DNA from: JASLCR01 sp964407405
GTDB lineage: Bacteria > Patescibacteriota > Saccharimonadia > Saccharimonadales > Saccharimonadaceae
Assembly (NCBI GenBank): GCA_964407405.1
Contig: CAYOVH010000003.1
Span: 1 to 64,000 of the forward strand
Length of the DNA: 64,000 nucleotides
Reading direction: 5' to 3'
Below the pieces are notes generated by a model. It made no database searches. It saw only the letters and a program-made list of their open reading frames with translations, and was not told the DNA's origin. Positions 35,350 through 43,981 of this stretch are shown here, one piece after another. The stretch's first letter is position 1; each line of letters starts with the position of its first letter. A program made the position numbers and the translations under genes.

Positions 35350-35597
35350 CTATCGCCTCTTTTCTTAAACTTTTTTAGCTGCCTGAGAACAGCCCCGCCA
35401 ATAATGGCTTTGGAAGATGTTTTTGACACGTTTGCCATAAAGCTTTCGACGCTTTCGGCCGTTCTCTCTGCCGTTGCCGTAACGCGCTTTATCTGAAGTG
35501 TGACTTTGACAAGCAGGATACCGATAGTGATACCTACTACTAAGAATACCCCTAAGAGAATCGAAAGAATGACCACGAGAATCTCAAATGCGCTCAT
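35346..35597 (-). CDS. DUF948-like small membrane protein
   Basis: 83 residues: one N-terminal membrane helix (about 4-30) and a cytoplasmic helix (VTATAERTAESVESFMANVS). It resembles DUF948 proteins that often precede YtxH genes. The start at 35597 is set by TATACT 7 nt upstream; a longer frame would run through this promoter. First gene of the three-gene unit. Confidence 0.78.
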   Translation of the reverse strand: MSAFEILVVILSILLGVFLVVGITIGILLVKVTLQIKRVTATAERTAESVESFMANVSKTSSKAIIGGAVLRQLKKFKKRGDR

Positions 35598-35604
35598 AAT
35601 GAAT

Positions 35605-35610
35605 AGTATA
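35605..35610 (-). promoter_or_regulatory. -10 box for the DUF948/YtxH/DUF5665 unit
   Basis: TATACT on the minus strand, 7-nt spacer ATTCATT, then ATG at 35597. Confidence 0.6.
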
Positions 35611-35679
35611 TCACGTATCCCAATAAGCACGCCTCGATCGGTGCAATCAAGACGTGCTGATTTGCACTAAGCGTGACCT

Positions 35680-35958
35680 CTATTCGGCTGCTCTACCAGT
35701 ACCAGTAAAGAGTTTTACAATAAAGAGCAAGATGATCGCTCCGACAAGTGCGACGACAAAGCTCCATATCGAGAAGCCATTTGTGCCGCTGCCGCCAAGC
35801 ATGCCAAAGACAAGGTTGCCTACGACTGCACCGACTATGCCAACGACAATGTTGAGAAAAAGACCCATCGACTCATTTGTCTTCATGATCATCGATGCTA
35901 CCCATCCGGCAAGCCCACCGAGCACCAATGCGCCTATCCATCCACCAAGTCCTACCAT
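35680..35958 (-). CDS. GlsB/YeaQ/YmgE-family membrane protein
   Basis: 92 residues with three membrane helices rich in Gly and Ala: GWIGALVLGGLAGWVASMIM, LNIVVGIVGAVVGNLVFGML, and WSFVVALVGAIILLFIVKLF. This is the transglycosylase-associated/GlsB family, linked elsewhere to stress responses. It has a proper SD (GGGAGGTG, 5 nt spacing), unlike most neighbours. Confidence 0.9.
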   Translation of the reverse strand: MVGLGGWIGALVLGGLAGWVASMIMKTNESMGLFLNIVVGIVGAVVGNLVFGMLGGSGTNGFSIWSFVVALVGAIILLFIVKLFTGTGRAAE

Positions 35959-36012
35959 TTTACACCTCCCTCAAGTGTTAATAGTATTGTGCTTTTATTA
36001 TACTCCTACTTT

Positions 36013-36906
36013 TCAGCTTTGTCTGCTTTTGAGAAAATTCCTCAGTTCATCCCCAAACTCAGGGTGCCCAAGGCCAAAGTCGATCACTGTCTTGAGATAC
36101 TCCAGTGGATTTCCCGTGTCGTAGAACTCAGCATTCTCGATCTCTTTGGCATGAAAGGCAAACCCATTGTCAATCATTTGCTGTACGAAAGGCTGGAAGG
36201 TAAACTCTCCTCCTTCAGAGTGAGCTGCTAAACCTTTTTCTATGTAGCCGAGCAGTTCCCCGGGAAGCAGGTAGCCCGATACGCTGGCAAGCTCTGAGGG
36301 TGCGTTCTCTTTGCCTGGTTTCTCAATGATTTCATTCATTTTGATGAGACCTGGACCGACGCTACTTCCGGCTGCAAAACCATATGCGTCGTATTCTTTA
36401 TCATCTTGAGCTCGCTTGCAAGCAAAGACTCCGCCACCAAACTGATCATATACATCGATCATTTGCTTAGTTGAGTTTGCTTCTGGACTAAAAAAGTCAT
36501 CAGCCCAGGTATAGATAAATGGCTCATCATCTCCGATAAGGTGTGCTGCACTCAAAAGTGGCGTCGCATTGCCATACGGACCTTTTTGACGTACGTAGAT
36601 AAAGTTGGCAAGGTTGGCAATCTTTTCGACAAGATCAATATATGGCTTTTTCTTTTCACCGCCCGCCCGAAGATTTGTGAGCAATTCTTCGCTTGGCAGA
36701 TCAAAATGATCCTCGATCGCACGCTTATTTGAGCTACCGACGATGATAATATCTTGAATCCCCGCTTCGACCAGCTCTTCGACAACATACTGTATGATAG
36801 GCTTGTCAATCAACGGCATCATTTCCTTTGGCATCGCCTTTGTCTGCGGCAAAAATCGCGTGCCAAACCCGGCTGCTGGAATAATAGCTTTAGTTGGTCG
36901 TTTCAT
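36013..36906 (-). CDS. galU: UTP-glucose-1-phosphate uridylyltransferase
   Basis: Makes UDP-glucose from UTP and glucose 1-phosphate for surface glycans. 297 residues, family-normal. N-terminal nucleotide-binding signature AAGFGTRFLPQTKAMPKEMM (about 11-30), DKPIIQYVVEE, and the active-site segment TWADDFF. It overlaps the NUDIX gene by 17 nt and is the last gene of the gatCAB operon. Confidence 0.94.
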   Translation of the reverse strand: MKRPTKAIIPAAGFGTRFLPQTKAMPKEMMPLIDKPIIQYVVEELVEAGIQDIIIVGSSNKRAIEDHFDLPSEELLTNLRAGGEKKKPYIDLVEKIANLANFIYVRQKGPYGNATPLLSAAHLIGDDEPFIYTWADDFFSPEANSTKQMIDVYDQFGGGVFACKRAQDDKEYDAYGFAAGSSVGPGLIKMNEIIEKPGKENAPSELASVSGYLLPGELLGYIEKGLAAHSEGGEFTFQPFVQQMIDNGFAFHAKEIENAEFYDTGNPLEYLKTVIDFGLGHPEFGDELRNFLKSRQS

Positions 36907-37447
36907 GTCGTCCCTCCAGTTCTTTTAATTTTTCATAGGCCAGAAATACCGCCTCAGGATCGGTCATCTTACCACTACGAGCATTATCGAAAAGTTGCTC
37001 GACCGAAATCTCTTTGACAGCGATAAATTCACCATCGTCAGTATGCTGCTCACTATCTTTGACGCAGCCACGTGCTAAAAAATAGTGCCACGTACTATTT
37101 GAGTAGGCGTCTTTGTAGACTTTACCAAGGTACTCCATTGACTCCGCCACAAAGCCAGTTTCTTCGTGCAGTTCACGGCGTGCTGCCTCTTCTATATCCT
37201 CGCCCTCATCATGCCCGCCACCAGGTATTTCTTCAAATATGCGCTCAGGGCCAGGTCGAAATTGCTCGGCAATAATCACTCTATTCTGGGAGGTCAGCGC
37301 GATCGTCGCAATACAAATATCATCGAGTTGCGATACAGTGTAGTACTCTTGCTTTTTACCCGCTGGATCAATAAACTCTTTACGCACCAAGTATCGCCAC
37401 CCGATTTTTGTCGTCTCAGGTTCGTTGACTCGCTGCCAAGTTTGCAT
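36890..37447 (-). CDS. NUDIX hydrolase, ADP-ribose pyrophosphatase-like
   Basis: 185 residues. A beta-rich N-terminus (residues 1-60) precedes the NUDIX box GGGHDEGEDIEEAARRELHE with ETGFVAE following (about 96-122). The size and N-terminal layout resemble ADP-sugar pyrophosphatases. Placement before galU suggests sugar-nucleotide turnover, which is inference. It shares one base with the gatB stop. Confidence 0.88.
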   Translation of the reverse strand: MQTWQRVNEPETTKIGWRYLVRKEFIDPAGKKQEYYTVSQLDDICIATIALTSQNRVIIAEQFRPGPERIFEEIPGGGHDEGEDIEEAARRELHEETGFVAESMEYLGKVYKDAYSNSTWHYFLARGCVKDSEQHTDDGEFIAVKEISVEQLFDNARSGKMTDPEAVFLAYEKLKELEGRHETTN

Positions 37448-38868
37448 TAGAGCCGCTCCCGAATTAGCTTCTGCGCCAAAGCCGGATTGGCTTTTCCTTG
37501 GGATTTTTTCATGATCTGTCCCACCAGGAAGCCAATAGCTTTATCATTGCCAGCTTTGATATCCTCGACAGCTTTTTGCGAAGCAAGATCGGCCAATACT
37601 TCGTCGACTATGGCAGCCACGGCGCTTTCATCACTAACTTGGAGCAAGTTTTTCTCTTCGGCCAGTCGGCGTGGATCAGTTCCACCATTCATAAGGTCAT
37701 TGAAGAGCTCGCTGGCAGAATTTGATGATATCTCGGATTTCTCTGTCATATCAGCCAATGCTAATAAGTCTACCACGTCGGCAGTACGAATTTCATCACT
37801 CGCTTCGTCCTCAGATAGATTGCTCGCCAACCAATTGGCGACACGGCGTGCTGCTTTTTCATCTTCAGCTAGGACCGATGAAACAAGCTCGGCATATTCA
37901 CGGCGCGCCAGCAGGCTGTTGATGACTGATTTATCGACACCAAGTCCACCAAACTCACTCCGATATTCACCTGGTAGTTTTGGCACCGTTGCTTGGATTT
38001 TGGCAATCTCCTCACTATCCAGCACGATCGGTGGAATGTCCGGATCGGGCATGTAGCGATAGTCCTGAGCATCTTCTTTTGAGCGCTGTGAGACAGTGAT
38101 TCCTTTGTCATCCACCCAGCCGCGCGTTTCTTGTACGATGCGCTCGCCCTTCTCGAGCAATTCAACCTGACGCTGGAATTCGTACTCGGCCGCTCGCTCC
38201 ACGCTGCGGAAGCTATTGAGATTTTTTGTCTCGGTACGCGTACCCAGTTCGCTTGAGCCTTTCTTCGCAATCGAAAGATTGACGTCAAACCGCATATTAC
38301 CGTGATACAGATCACCATTAGTCACGCCAGCGTATACCATCAGCTTGTGTAGTTCCCCAGCATACGCCCGCGCTTCAGCAGGACTATGCATATCTGCCTC
38401 AGAAACAATTTCGATGAGTGGTGTACCGGCACGATTGAGATCAACCAGCGAATAGTCGCCGTAATGCGTCAGCTTGCCCGCATCCGTCTCGAGATGCGCG
38501 TGATGAATACGCACGCGAATCGTCTCGCCGCTATCAAGAGGCGCATCGACAAAACCGGCTAGAATAGTTGGCTGATACATCTGGGTGATCTGATAGCCGT
38601 TTGGCAAGTCAGGATAGAAATAGTGCTTGCGATCAAAACGGCTAATAGTGGCGATCTTGGCATTGAGAGCCTTTCCTGCTTTGATAGCAAGAGTGATTGC
38701 CTCGCGATTTAGTACTGGCAGCATACCGGGCAGACCAAAGTCAATCTCATGGACTTTCGAATTTGGCTTCGCCATGCGGGCATCATTGTCAGCCGGACTA
38801 AAGAGCTTGGTATGCGTTGCCAGCTGGACGTGACACTCAATACCAATTGTCATTTCATAATCATTCAT
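37447..38868 (-). CDS. gatB: Asp-tRNA(Asn)/Glu-tRNA(Gln) amidotransferase subunit B
   Basis: Activates the tRNA-bound Glu or Asp for amidation by ammonia from GatA. 473 residues, family-normal: GIECHVQLATHTKLF (about 9-23), FDRKHYFYPDLPNGYQITQ, and LVDLNRAGTPLIEIVSE, then a helical linker and a C-terminal YqeY domain (KAIGFLVGQIMKKSQGKANP). The genes gatC, gatA and gatB sit in one operon interrupted by a small membrane gene. Confidence 0.96.
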   Translation of the reverse strand: MNDYEMTIGIECHVQLATHTKLFSPADNDARMAKPNSKVHEIDFGLPGMLPVLNREAITLAIKAGKALNAKIATISRFDRKHYFYPDLPNGYQITQMYQPTILAGFVDAPLDSGETIRVRIHHAHLETDAGKLTHYGDYSLVDLNRAGTPLIEIVSEADMHSPAEARAYAGELHKLMVYAGVTNGDLYHGNMRFDVNLSIAKKGSSELGTRTETKNLNSFRSVERAAEYEFQRQVELLEKGERIVQETRGWVDDKGITVSQRSKEDAQDYRYMPDPDIPPIVLDSEEIAKIQATVPKLPGEYRSEFGGLGVDKSVINSLLARREYAELVSSVLAEDEKAARRVANWLASNLSEDEASDEIRTADVVDLLALADMTEKSEISSNSASELFNDLMNGGTDPRRLAEEKNLLQVSDESAVAAIVDEVLADLASQKAVEDIKAGNDKAIGFLVGQIMKKSQGKANPALAQKLIRERL

Positions 38869-39287
38869 CAGATCGCCCCCATGTCTTTGAGAGCTTGCTT
38901 GAAGGCCACGAGTGCCCGAAGTGCAAGTTCATGGCTCACATCCACGCTCGTCTCGTGCGCGATTCTATTGCGCAGTTTGTGTGCCGTCCAAATGTGATTG
39001 GCGTTCTTCCAGGAATTTCCAGCTGATTTCATACGTTCGCCCATCGTCTCGCCGCGGAAACCGCGTTCGCGGAGCGCCTTATCGAGCAGCTTATCAGCAT
39101 TGAGGATTGCCAGCTGATAGCTTGACTGATTGCCCTTCTCAACAGACTGCTCAATCGCCAGCCACTCCGATCGATACCGTTCAACATTGAGCGAACTGCG
39201 ACCATGACCCCGTGTCGAGATAAATAGCAGCAAGCCGCCGCCAAGCAGTAGTACGACGACAAAGATAATAAGAATTATGATACTCAT
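38868..39287 (-). CDS. Membrane-anchored protein with HEPN-like RNxxxH motif
   Basis: 139 residues between gatA and gatB. One N-terminal membrane helix (about 3-22), then four predicted helices ending in TAHKLRNRIAHETSVDVSHE. LRNRIAH fits the R-x4-6-H motif of HEPN domains, many of which cut RNA. It overlaps gatA by 4 nt and shares one base with gatB, so it is made with the amidotransferase. The HEPN assignment rests on the motif and helical layout only. Confidence 0.75.
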   Translation of the reverse strand: MSIIILIIFVVVLLLGGGLLLFISTRGHGRSSLNVERYRSEWLAIEQSVEKGNQSSYQLAILNADKLLDKALRERGFRGETMGERMKSAGNSWKNANHIWTAHKLRNRIAHETSVDVSHELALRALVAFKQALKDMGAI

Positions 39288-40657
39288 TCTGCGCCCTCCA
39301 TCTGCGACGCCAGCCCTAGTAGCACTGCATCATTTTGCTGCTGCGCCATTAGCTGCACGCCGATCGGAAGCCCGTCTGCAGATGCACCGGCAGGGATGCT
39401 TATCGCGGGAATTCCAGCCAGAGACGCCGGTACGGTCATAGCATCAGCCAGATACATCTTGATAGGATCGGAGGTATTCTCGCCCATGCCAAAGGCCGGA
39501 GTTGGTGTCGTCGGCGAGATTAGGATGTCATACTTATCAAACAACGAGTTAAATTCATCAATGAGCAACGTCCGCGCCTTTTGAGCCTTGAGATAGTAGG
39601 CATCAAAATAGCCACTTGACAAGACATAGCTACCGATCATGATCCGTCGTTTGTTTTCCGAGACGAAACCTTCATCGCGCGATCGACCGTATAGTTCTGC
39701 GAGGCTCGCTGCGCCTTCAGCACGACGACCGTAACGTATGCCATCATAACGAGCCAAGTTGCTTGAGACCTCGGCTGGGACAATGATGTAGTACATCGCC
39801 AGCGTGTGCTTGACGATCGGCAGACTAGCTTCTTCGACAGCATGTCCAGCCTGCTGTAGTTTTTTGACATAACTTTGAGTGACCTCGCGAACGTCTGGAT
39901 TGACATCATCGGTCATGAGTTCTTTGATAACGCCGATTTTAAGTGGTGCTTCGACCGATTGTGGCACGAAATAATCCGGTAGTGTCGTCATATCCTTCTC
40001 ATCTTGACCGGCCATGATTGAGAGGACCAATTCCACGTCTTCGGCCGTTGTTGCAAAGCAACCCATCGAGTCAGTACTCGAAGCCATTGCCACTACGCCG
40101 TAGCGACTGGTCATCCCGTAGGTCGGCTTCATACCATAAACGCCATTGAAACTAGCTGGTTGACGGATCGAACCGCCCGTATCAGAGCCGAGTGCAAACG
40201 GTACGATGTCGAGCGCTGTAACGACCGCCGAACCACCCGAGCTACCACCGGCAACTTTGGTTGGGTCGATAGCATTTTTTGTCGGGCCAAAGGCAGAATT
40301 TTCCGTGCTGCCGCCATGAGCAAAAGCATCGAGATTTGCCTTGCCGATACAGATGGCGCCCTCGGCCTCAAGTTTTTCGACAACGGTCGCTTGGATTGGC
40401 GCCTGGAAATTTTCTAGAATCTTTGCTGCTGCAGTCGTCGGCGCGCCAAAAGCCAGAAAATTATCTTTTACCACAAATGGCACACCGGCTAATTTACCGG
40501 TAATTTCGCCCGCATCGACCTTGGCGGCACGCTCCAATGCTCGCTCTTCAGTGAGATTGAGCAAGGCGTGGTACGATTCATTGGCACGAGCCGCCTCAAG
40601 TGCCGTTTTCACATTCTCAGTAGCAGACTTCCCGATATAATCAGCGATTTTTGTCAT
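39284..40657 (-). CDS. gatA: Asp-tRNA(Asn)/Glu-tRNA(Gln) amidotransferase subunit A
   Basis: Glutaminase subunit supplying ammonia to GatB. 457 residues, slightly short of the usual 480. Amidase triad: Lys in VPFVVKDNF, cis-Ser in SDTGGSIRQPA, and nucleophile Ser region GGSSGGSAVV (about 137-146 and 160-172). It begins 3 nt after gatC and overlaps the following small membrane gene. Confidence 0.96.
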   Translation of the reverse strand: MTKIADYIGKSATENVKTALEAARANESYHALLNLTEERALERAAKVDAGEITGKLAGVPFVVKDNFLAFGAPTTAAAKILENFQAPIQATVVEKLEAEGAICIGKANLDAFAHGGSTENSAFGPTKNAIDPTKVAGGSSGGSAVVTALDIVPFALGSDTGGSIRQPASFNGVYGMKPTYGMTSRYGVVAMASSTDSMGCFATTAEDVELVLSIMAGQDEKDMTTLPDYFVPQSVEAPLKIGVIKELMTDDVNPDVREVTQSYVKKLQQAGHAVEEASLPIVKHTLAMYYIIVPAEVSSNLARYDGIRYGRRAEGAASLAELYGRSRDEGFVSENKRRIMIGSYVLSSGYFDAYYLKAQKARTLLIDEFNSLFDKYDILISPTTPTPAFGMGENTSDPIKMYLADAMTVPASLAGIPAISIPAGASADGLPIGVQLMAQQQNDAVLLGLASQMEGAE

Positions 40658-40660
40658 AAC

Positions 40661-40948
40661 TTATAGTACCTTTGGCACCTTGATCTGATCTTCGACTGAC
40701 TCCGGGGCGAGTGCCAATAGGTCGTCACGAGATACTCCTGGTTGGATCACGTCATCGCGCCAGATGTTTTGTCGTCCGCTGACCTGATATGTCGGCTCGA
40801 CCTTTGATGTATCGAGCTCGGATAGCGAATCAATGTAGTTGACAATGTTGGAAATATCGGTGGTCAGTGCGTCAATTTCGTCGTCTGTCAGCGCCAAGCT
40901 ACTCAGTCGTGCTAGCGCCTGCACGTCGTCACCAGTTATCTGTGTCAT
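40661..40948 (-). CDS. gatC: Asp-tRNA(Asn)/Glu-tRNA(Gln) amidotransferase subunit C
   Basis: 95 residues; a small belt subunit that holds GatA and GatB together. DVQALARLSSLALTDDEIDA and VNYIDSLSELDTSKVEPTYQ match the family, with the metal-free C-terminal strand following. The ATG at 40948 is set by TATAAT 7 nt upstream. First gene of the gat operon. Confidence 0.94.
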   Translation of the reverse strand: MTQITGDDVQALARLSSLALTDDEIDALTTDISNIVNYIDSLSELDTSKVEPTYQVSGRQNIWRDDVIQPGVSRDDLLALAPESVEDQIKVPKVL

Positions 40949-40955
40949 GGGATAC

Positions 40956-40961
40956 ATTATA
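40956..40961 (-). promoter_or_regulatory. -10 box for the gat operon
   Basis: TATAAT on the minus strand, spacer GTATCCC, then gatC ATG. An ATG 9 nt further out would lie inside the spacer, so it is rejected. Confidence 0.65.
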
Positions 40962-41011
40962 GCATGTATACCGGTCCTGCTGCCTGGATAAAACTATACT
41001 ATAAGAGACGA

Positions 41012-42985
41012 CTAGTTCGACTTTGATTTTATCTCCGCGATCAGATCGCGGAGTTCAGCTGCCTTTTCAAACTCCAAGTTGGCACTGGCCAACTCCATCT
41101 GGGATGTCAGATCTTTGACAAGTGAGTCATATTCATCTTTTGGAATTTTCTTGAGATCAAGCTTTGGCTTTTTGTCATCCTCTTTCATCGGAATGAGAGC
41201 GCGCAAGCCCTCGCCGATCTCTTTGGCGACACTGGTCGGGGTGATGCCATGTTCTTTGTTGTATGCTTCCTGGATACCCCGCCGACGATTTGTCTCGCTG
41301 ATAGCCCGCTTCATCGAGTCGGTCATGACGTCTGCGTACATGATGACTGTACCATCTTCGTGCCGTGCCGCGCGACCAATCGTCTGGATTAGCGCACTTT
41401 CTGAGCGCAAGAAGCCCTCTTTGTCGGCATCAATGATCGCCACTAATGAAACTTCAGGCAGATCAAGCCCTTCGCGCAATAGATTGATACCGACCAGCAC
41501 GTCATAGACGCCCATGCGCAAATCACGCAAGATGTCACCGCGCTCCAAAGTATCAATCTCACTATGGATATACGCCGTCTTAATACCGAGATCGCTCAAG
41601 TGCTGAGAAAGATCCTCGGCCATACGCTTGGTCAGTGTCGTTACGAGTACACGCTGCTGCTTCGCCGTACGATCGCGAATCTCAGCGATTAAGTCGTCAA
41701 TTTGTCCATCACTCGGCCGTACGTCAATCTTCGGATCAAGCAGTCCTGTCGGACGGATCACCTGCTGAGCCGGCTCGGGGCTGTGCGTCAACTCATACTC
41801 ACCTGGGGTTGCAGAGACGTAGATCGCTTGATTGATATGCTTGTCAAATTCATCAAAGCGTAGCGGCCGGTTGTCCAGTGCACTCGGCAGACGAAACCCA
41901 TGCTCGACCAGCACTTCTTTGCGCGCTCGATCGCCGTTGTACATACCGCGGACCTGCGGCAAGGTCATATGGCTCTCATCGACCAGCAGCAACCAATCGT
42001 CGGAAAAGTAGTCGATCAATGTCGCCGGCTGTTCGCCAGGCTCACGGCCAGTCAGATAGCGCGAGTAGTTTTCGATACCTTTGACAAATCCCGTCTCTTC
42101 AAGCATCTCAATGTCATATTTTGTCCGTTGCGCGAGACGCTGCGCCTCAAGCAACTTGTCGTGTTTTTCAAACCACTGCATGCGTTCGTCAAACTCTTCT
42201 TTGATGCCCTCAATGGCGTGTGAAAGTTGATCCTTTGGCGTGGCATAGTGGCTCGATGGAAAAATCTTGAGCTCGTCTGGCTCGCCCAATATCTCACCCG
42301 TCAGCGGATCAATACGCGTGATACGATCGACCTCATCACCAAAGAACTCGACTCGATACGCCACATCACTGCCCGCCGGGAAGATATCGACCACATCTCC
42401 TTTTACCCGAAATGTACCGCGATGGAAATCAATATCATTGCGCTGATACTGGATATCGGTGAGATGGCGGATGAACTTGTCTTGCTTGCGCTTTTCACCG
42501 ACCTTTACTTGGACCGACATCTCCATGTAGTTGCTCGGCGATCCGATGCCATAAATACAGCTGACCGATGCCACGATTATGACATCGCGTCTAGTCAAAA
42601 GCGCTGTGGTCGCAGCGTGGCGCAGACGATCGATCTCGTCATTGATCTTGCTGTCTTTTTCGATATAGGTATCGCTGCTGGCGATGTAGGCTTCCGGCTG
42701 ATAATAGTCGAAGTAACTGACGAAGTAGTGCACTTCATTGTCCGGAAAAAAGCCTTTGAATTCGCTATAGAGCTGCGCCGCCAGTGTCTTGTTGTGCGCT
42801 AGTACCAGTGTCGGCACATTACGGTCTGCAATGATATTCGCCATCGTAAACGTCTTGCCTGATCCTGTCACCCCGAGCAATATTTGTTCACGATCGCCCA
42901 CCTCTAATCCATCAATCAGCTGCTTGATTGCAGTTGGTTGGTCGCCAGTTGGTTCGTAGCTACTACTAAGGGTAAATTTGCTCAC
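41012..42985 (-). CDS. uvrB: Excinuclease ABC subunit B
   Basis: Damage-verifying helicase-like subunit of nucleotide excision repair. 657 residues. Walker A GVTGSGKTFTMAN, beta-hairpin region YFDYYQPEAYIASSDTYIEK, motifs DESHMTLPQ and NLLREGLDLPEVSLV, GRAARHEDG, and a C-terminal UVR motif (MELASANLEFEKAAELRDLI). The start is a GTG at 42985: TACACT lies 7 nt before it, and SKFTLSSSYEPTGDQP is the normal N-terminus. Confidence 0.97.
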   Translation of the reverse strand: MSKFTLSSSYEPTGDQPTAIKQLIDGLEVGDREQILLGVTGSGKTFTMANIIADRNVPTLVLAHNKTLAAQLYSEFKGFFPDNEVHYFVSYFDYYQPEAYIASSDTYIEKDSKINDEIDRLRHAATTALLTRRDVIIVASVSCIYGIGSPSNYMEMSVQVKVGEKRKQDKFIRHLTDIQYQRNDIDFHRGTFRVKGDVVDIFPAGSDVAYRVEFFGDEVDRITRIDPLTGEILGEPDELKIFPSSHYATPKDQLSHAIEGIKEEFDERMQWFEKHDKLLEAQRLAQRTKYDIEMLEETGFVKGIENYSRYLTGREPGEQPATLIDYFSDDWLLLVDESHMTLPQVRGMYNGDRARKEVLVEHGFRLPSALDNRPLRFDEFDKHINQAIYVSATPGEYELTHSPEPAQQVIRPTGLLDPKIDVRPSDGQIDDLIAEIRDRTAKQQRVLVTTLTKRMAEDLSQHLSDLGIKTAYIHSEIDTLERGDILRDLRMGVYDVLVGINLLREGLDLPEVSLVAIIDADKEGFLRSESALIQTIGRAARHEDGTVIMYADVMTDSMKRAISETNRRRGIQEAYNKEHGITPTSVAKEIGEGLRALIPMKEDDKKPKLDLKKIPKDEYDSLVKDLTSQMELASANLEFEKAAELRDLIAEIKSKSN

Positions 42986-42992
42986 TCTTACT

Positions 42993-42998
42993 AGTGTA
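42993..42998 (-). promoter_or_regulatory. -10 box for leaderless uvrB
   Basis: TACACT on the minus strand, spacer AGTAAGA, then the GTG start. A GTG-initiated leaderless message. Confidence 0.6.
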
Positions 42999-43020
42999 GC
43001 GTACTTTTGGCGAGAGATCA

Positions 43021-43130
43021 CCTACCCCAGGGATTGTGAGCTTCAGGAATACCGAAAGCAATATCTGCTACTTCGGAGGGCTTGCGTACGAAATTCTTCC
43101 AGAATATCCAGCCTAAGAACTCCGATCACT
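43021..43130 (-). pseudogene. Fragment of a pilin-like anchored surface protein
   Basis: In the gap between uvrB and the LOG gene, the minus strand reads VIGVL, then after a one-base shift LGWIFWKNFVRKPSEVADIA. This matches the anchor of the protein at 19816-20385 (VGALGWIFWQNFIDK), including at DNA level (TGGATATTCTGG-AGAATTT). No intact frame surrounds it. It is probably a decayed paralogue. Confidence 0.45.
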
Positions 43131-43185
43131 GAGTGCAGTATCGACCAAAAGCGGAAAAACACAAGCATTTTCTCAACATGTCTGC

Positions 43186-43191
43186 TACAAT
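43186..43191 (+). promoter_or_regulatory. -10 box for the LOG-family gene
   Basis: TACAAT, 13 nt before the ATG at 43205. ATGs at 43190 and 43193 overlap the box or its edge. Confidence 0.5.
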
Positions 43192-43204
43192 GATGAAAAC
43201 ACCT

Positions 43205-43912
43205 ATGAAACCAAAACCAGACAACCAAGAATCAGTGTGTATCCCGCGTGATGTCGTGTTGCAGTCGGCCATGTATCGACTCGGCAACATCAACGAAGAA
43301 GTTCAGGCCGGCTACAATATCATCCGAAAATACCACAAAACCATCACAATCTTTGGCTCTGCACGAACCAGAGAAGATGATGAGTACTTTCAAATGGCCG
43401 AAGAGATCGCTATGCGGCTTGGTGGCGCTGGTTACGCGGTCGTCTCTGGCGGTGGAAATGGCATCATGGGCGCCGCAAATCGTGGTGCGCATACGGCCGT
43501 ACAAAAAGGCGCCAAAAAGGCCGGATCGGGGTCGGTTGGTTTCAATATCAAACTGCCTTTTGAGCAACAGGCCAATGCCTACGCCACGGATAGCTACGAA
43601 TTCGCACACTTTGCCCCGCGCAAAATCGTCATGACCCTCTATGCCGACGCCTACATTTATTTCCCTGGCGGGTTTGGTACCCTGGACGAACTATCAGAAG
43701 TCTTGACACTCATCCAGACCGGCAAGACAAACAAAGCACCGATCATCCTCGTCGGGAGAAGTTTTTGGAGTAAATTTGATGAATTCGTCAAAGAAGAACT
43801 GCTAGGCCGCGGGCTCATCACGCCTGGCGACGAGCAACTCTATACAATTACCGACAGTATCGACAAAGTCGTCTCTCTTGTGAAGTCAAACAAGACGTAT
43901 TGCGACCACTAG
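43205..43912 (+). CDS. LOG-family protein (TIGR00730 type)
   Basis: 235 residues. Lysine-decarboxylase-like Rossmann fold with the family motifs SGGGNGIMGAANRGA (about 82-96) and PGGFGTLDELSEV (about 158-170), plus PRKIVMTLYADAYIYF. Known members are nucleoside-5'-monophosphate phosphoribohydrolases. A role in nucleotide turnover is likely, but the substrate is not known. The start is uncertain; it may begin at 43193. Confidence 0.9.
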   Translation: MKPKPDNQESVCIPRDVVLQSAMYRLGNINEEVQAGYNIIRKYHKTITIFGSARTREDDEYFQMAEEIAMRLGGAGYAVVSGGGNGIMGAANRGAHTAVQKGAKKAGSGSVGFNIKLPFEQQANAYATDSYEFAHFAPRKIVMTLYADAYIYFPGGFGTLDELSEVLTLIQTGKTNKAPIILVGRSFWSKFDEFVKEELLGRGLITPGDEQLYTITDSIDKVVSLVKSNKTYCDH

Positions 43913-43931
43913 TCCTTCGCTTCTCTTAAAT

Positions 43932-43964
43932 AAAATCGCACCCACGTTCTCCGGGTGCGATTTT
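43932..43964. terminator. Bidirectional terminator between convergent genes
   Basis: AAAATCGCACCC/GGGTGCGATTTT, a perfect 12-bp stem with a 9-nt loop. It serves the LOG gene on + and the PfkB fusion gene on -. Confidence 0.9.
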
Positions 43965-43981
43965 GCTTTGGTGGCAATTAA

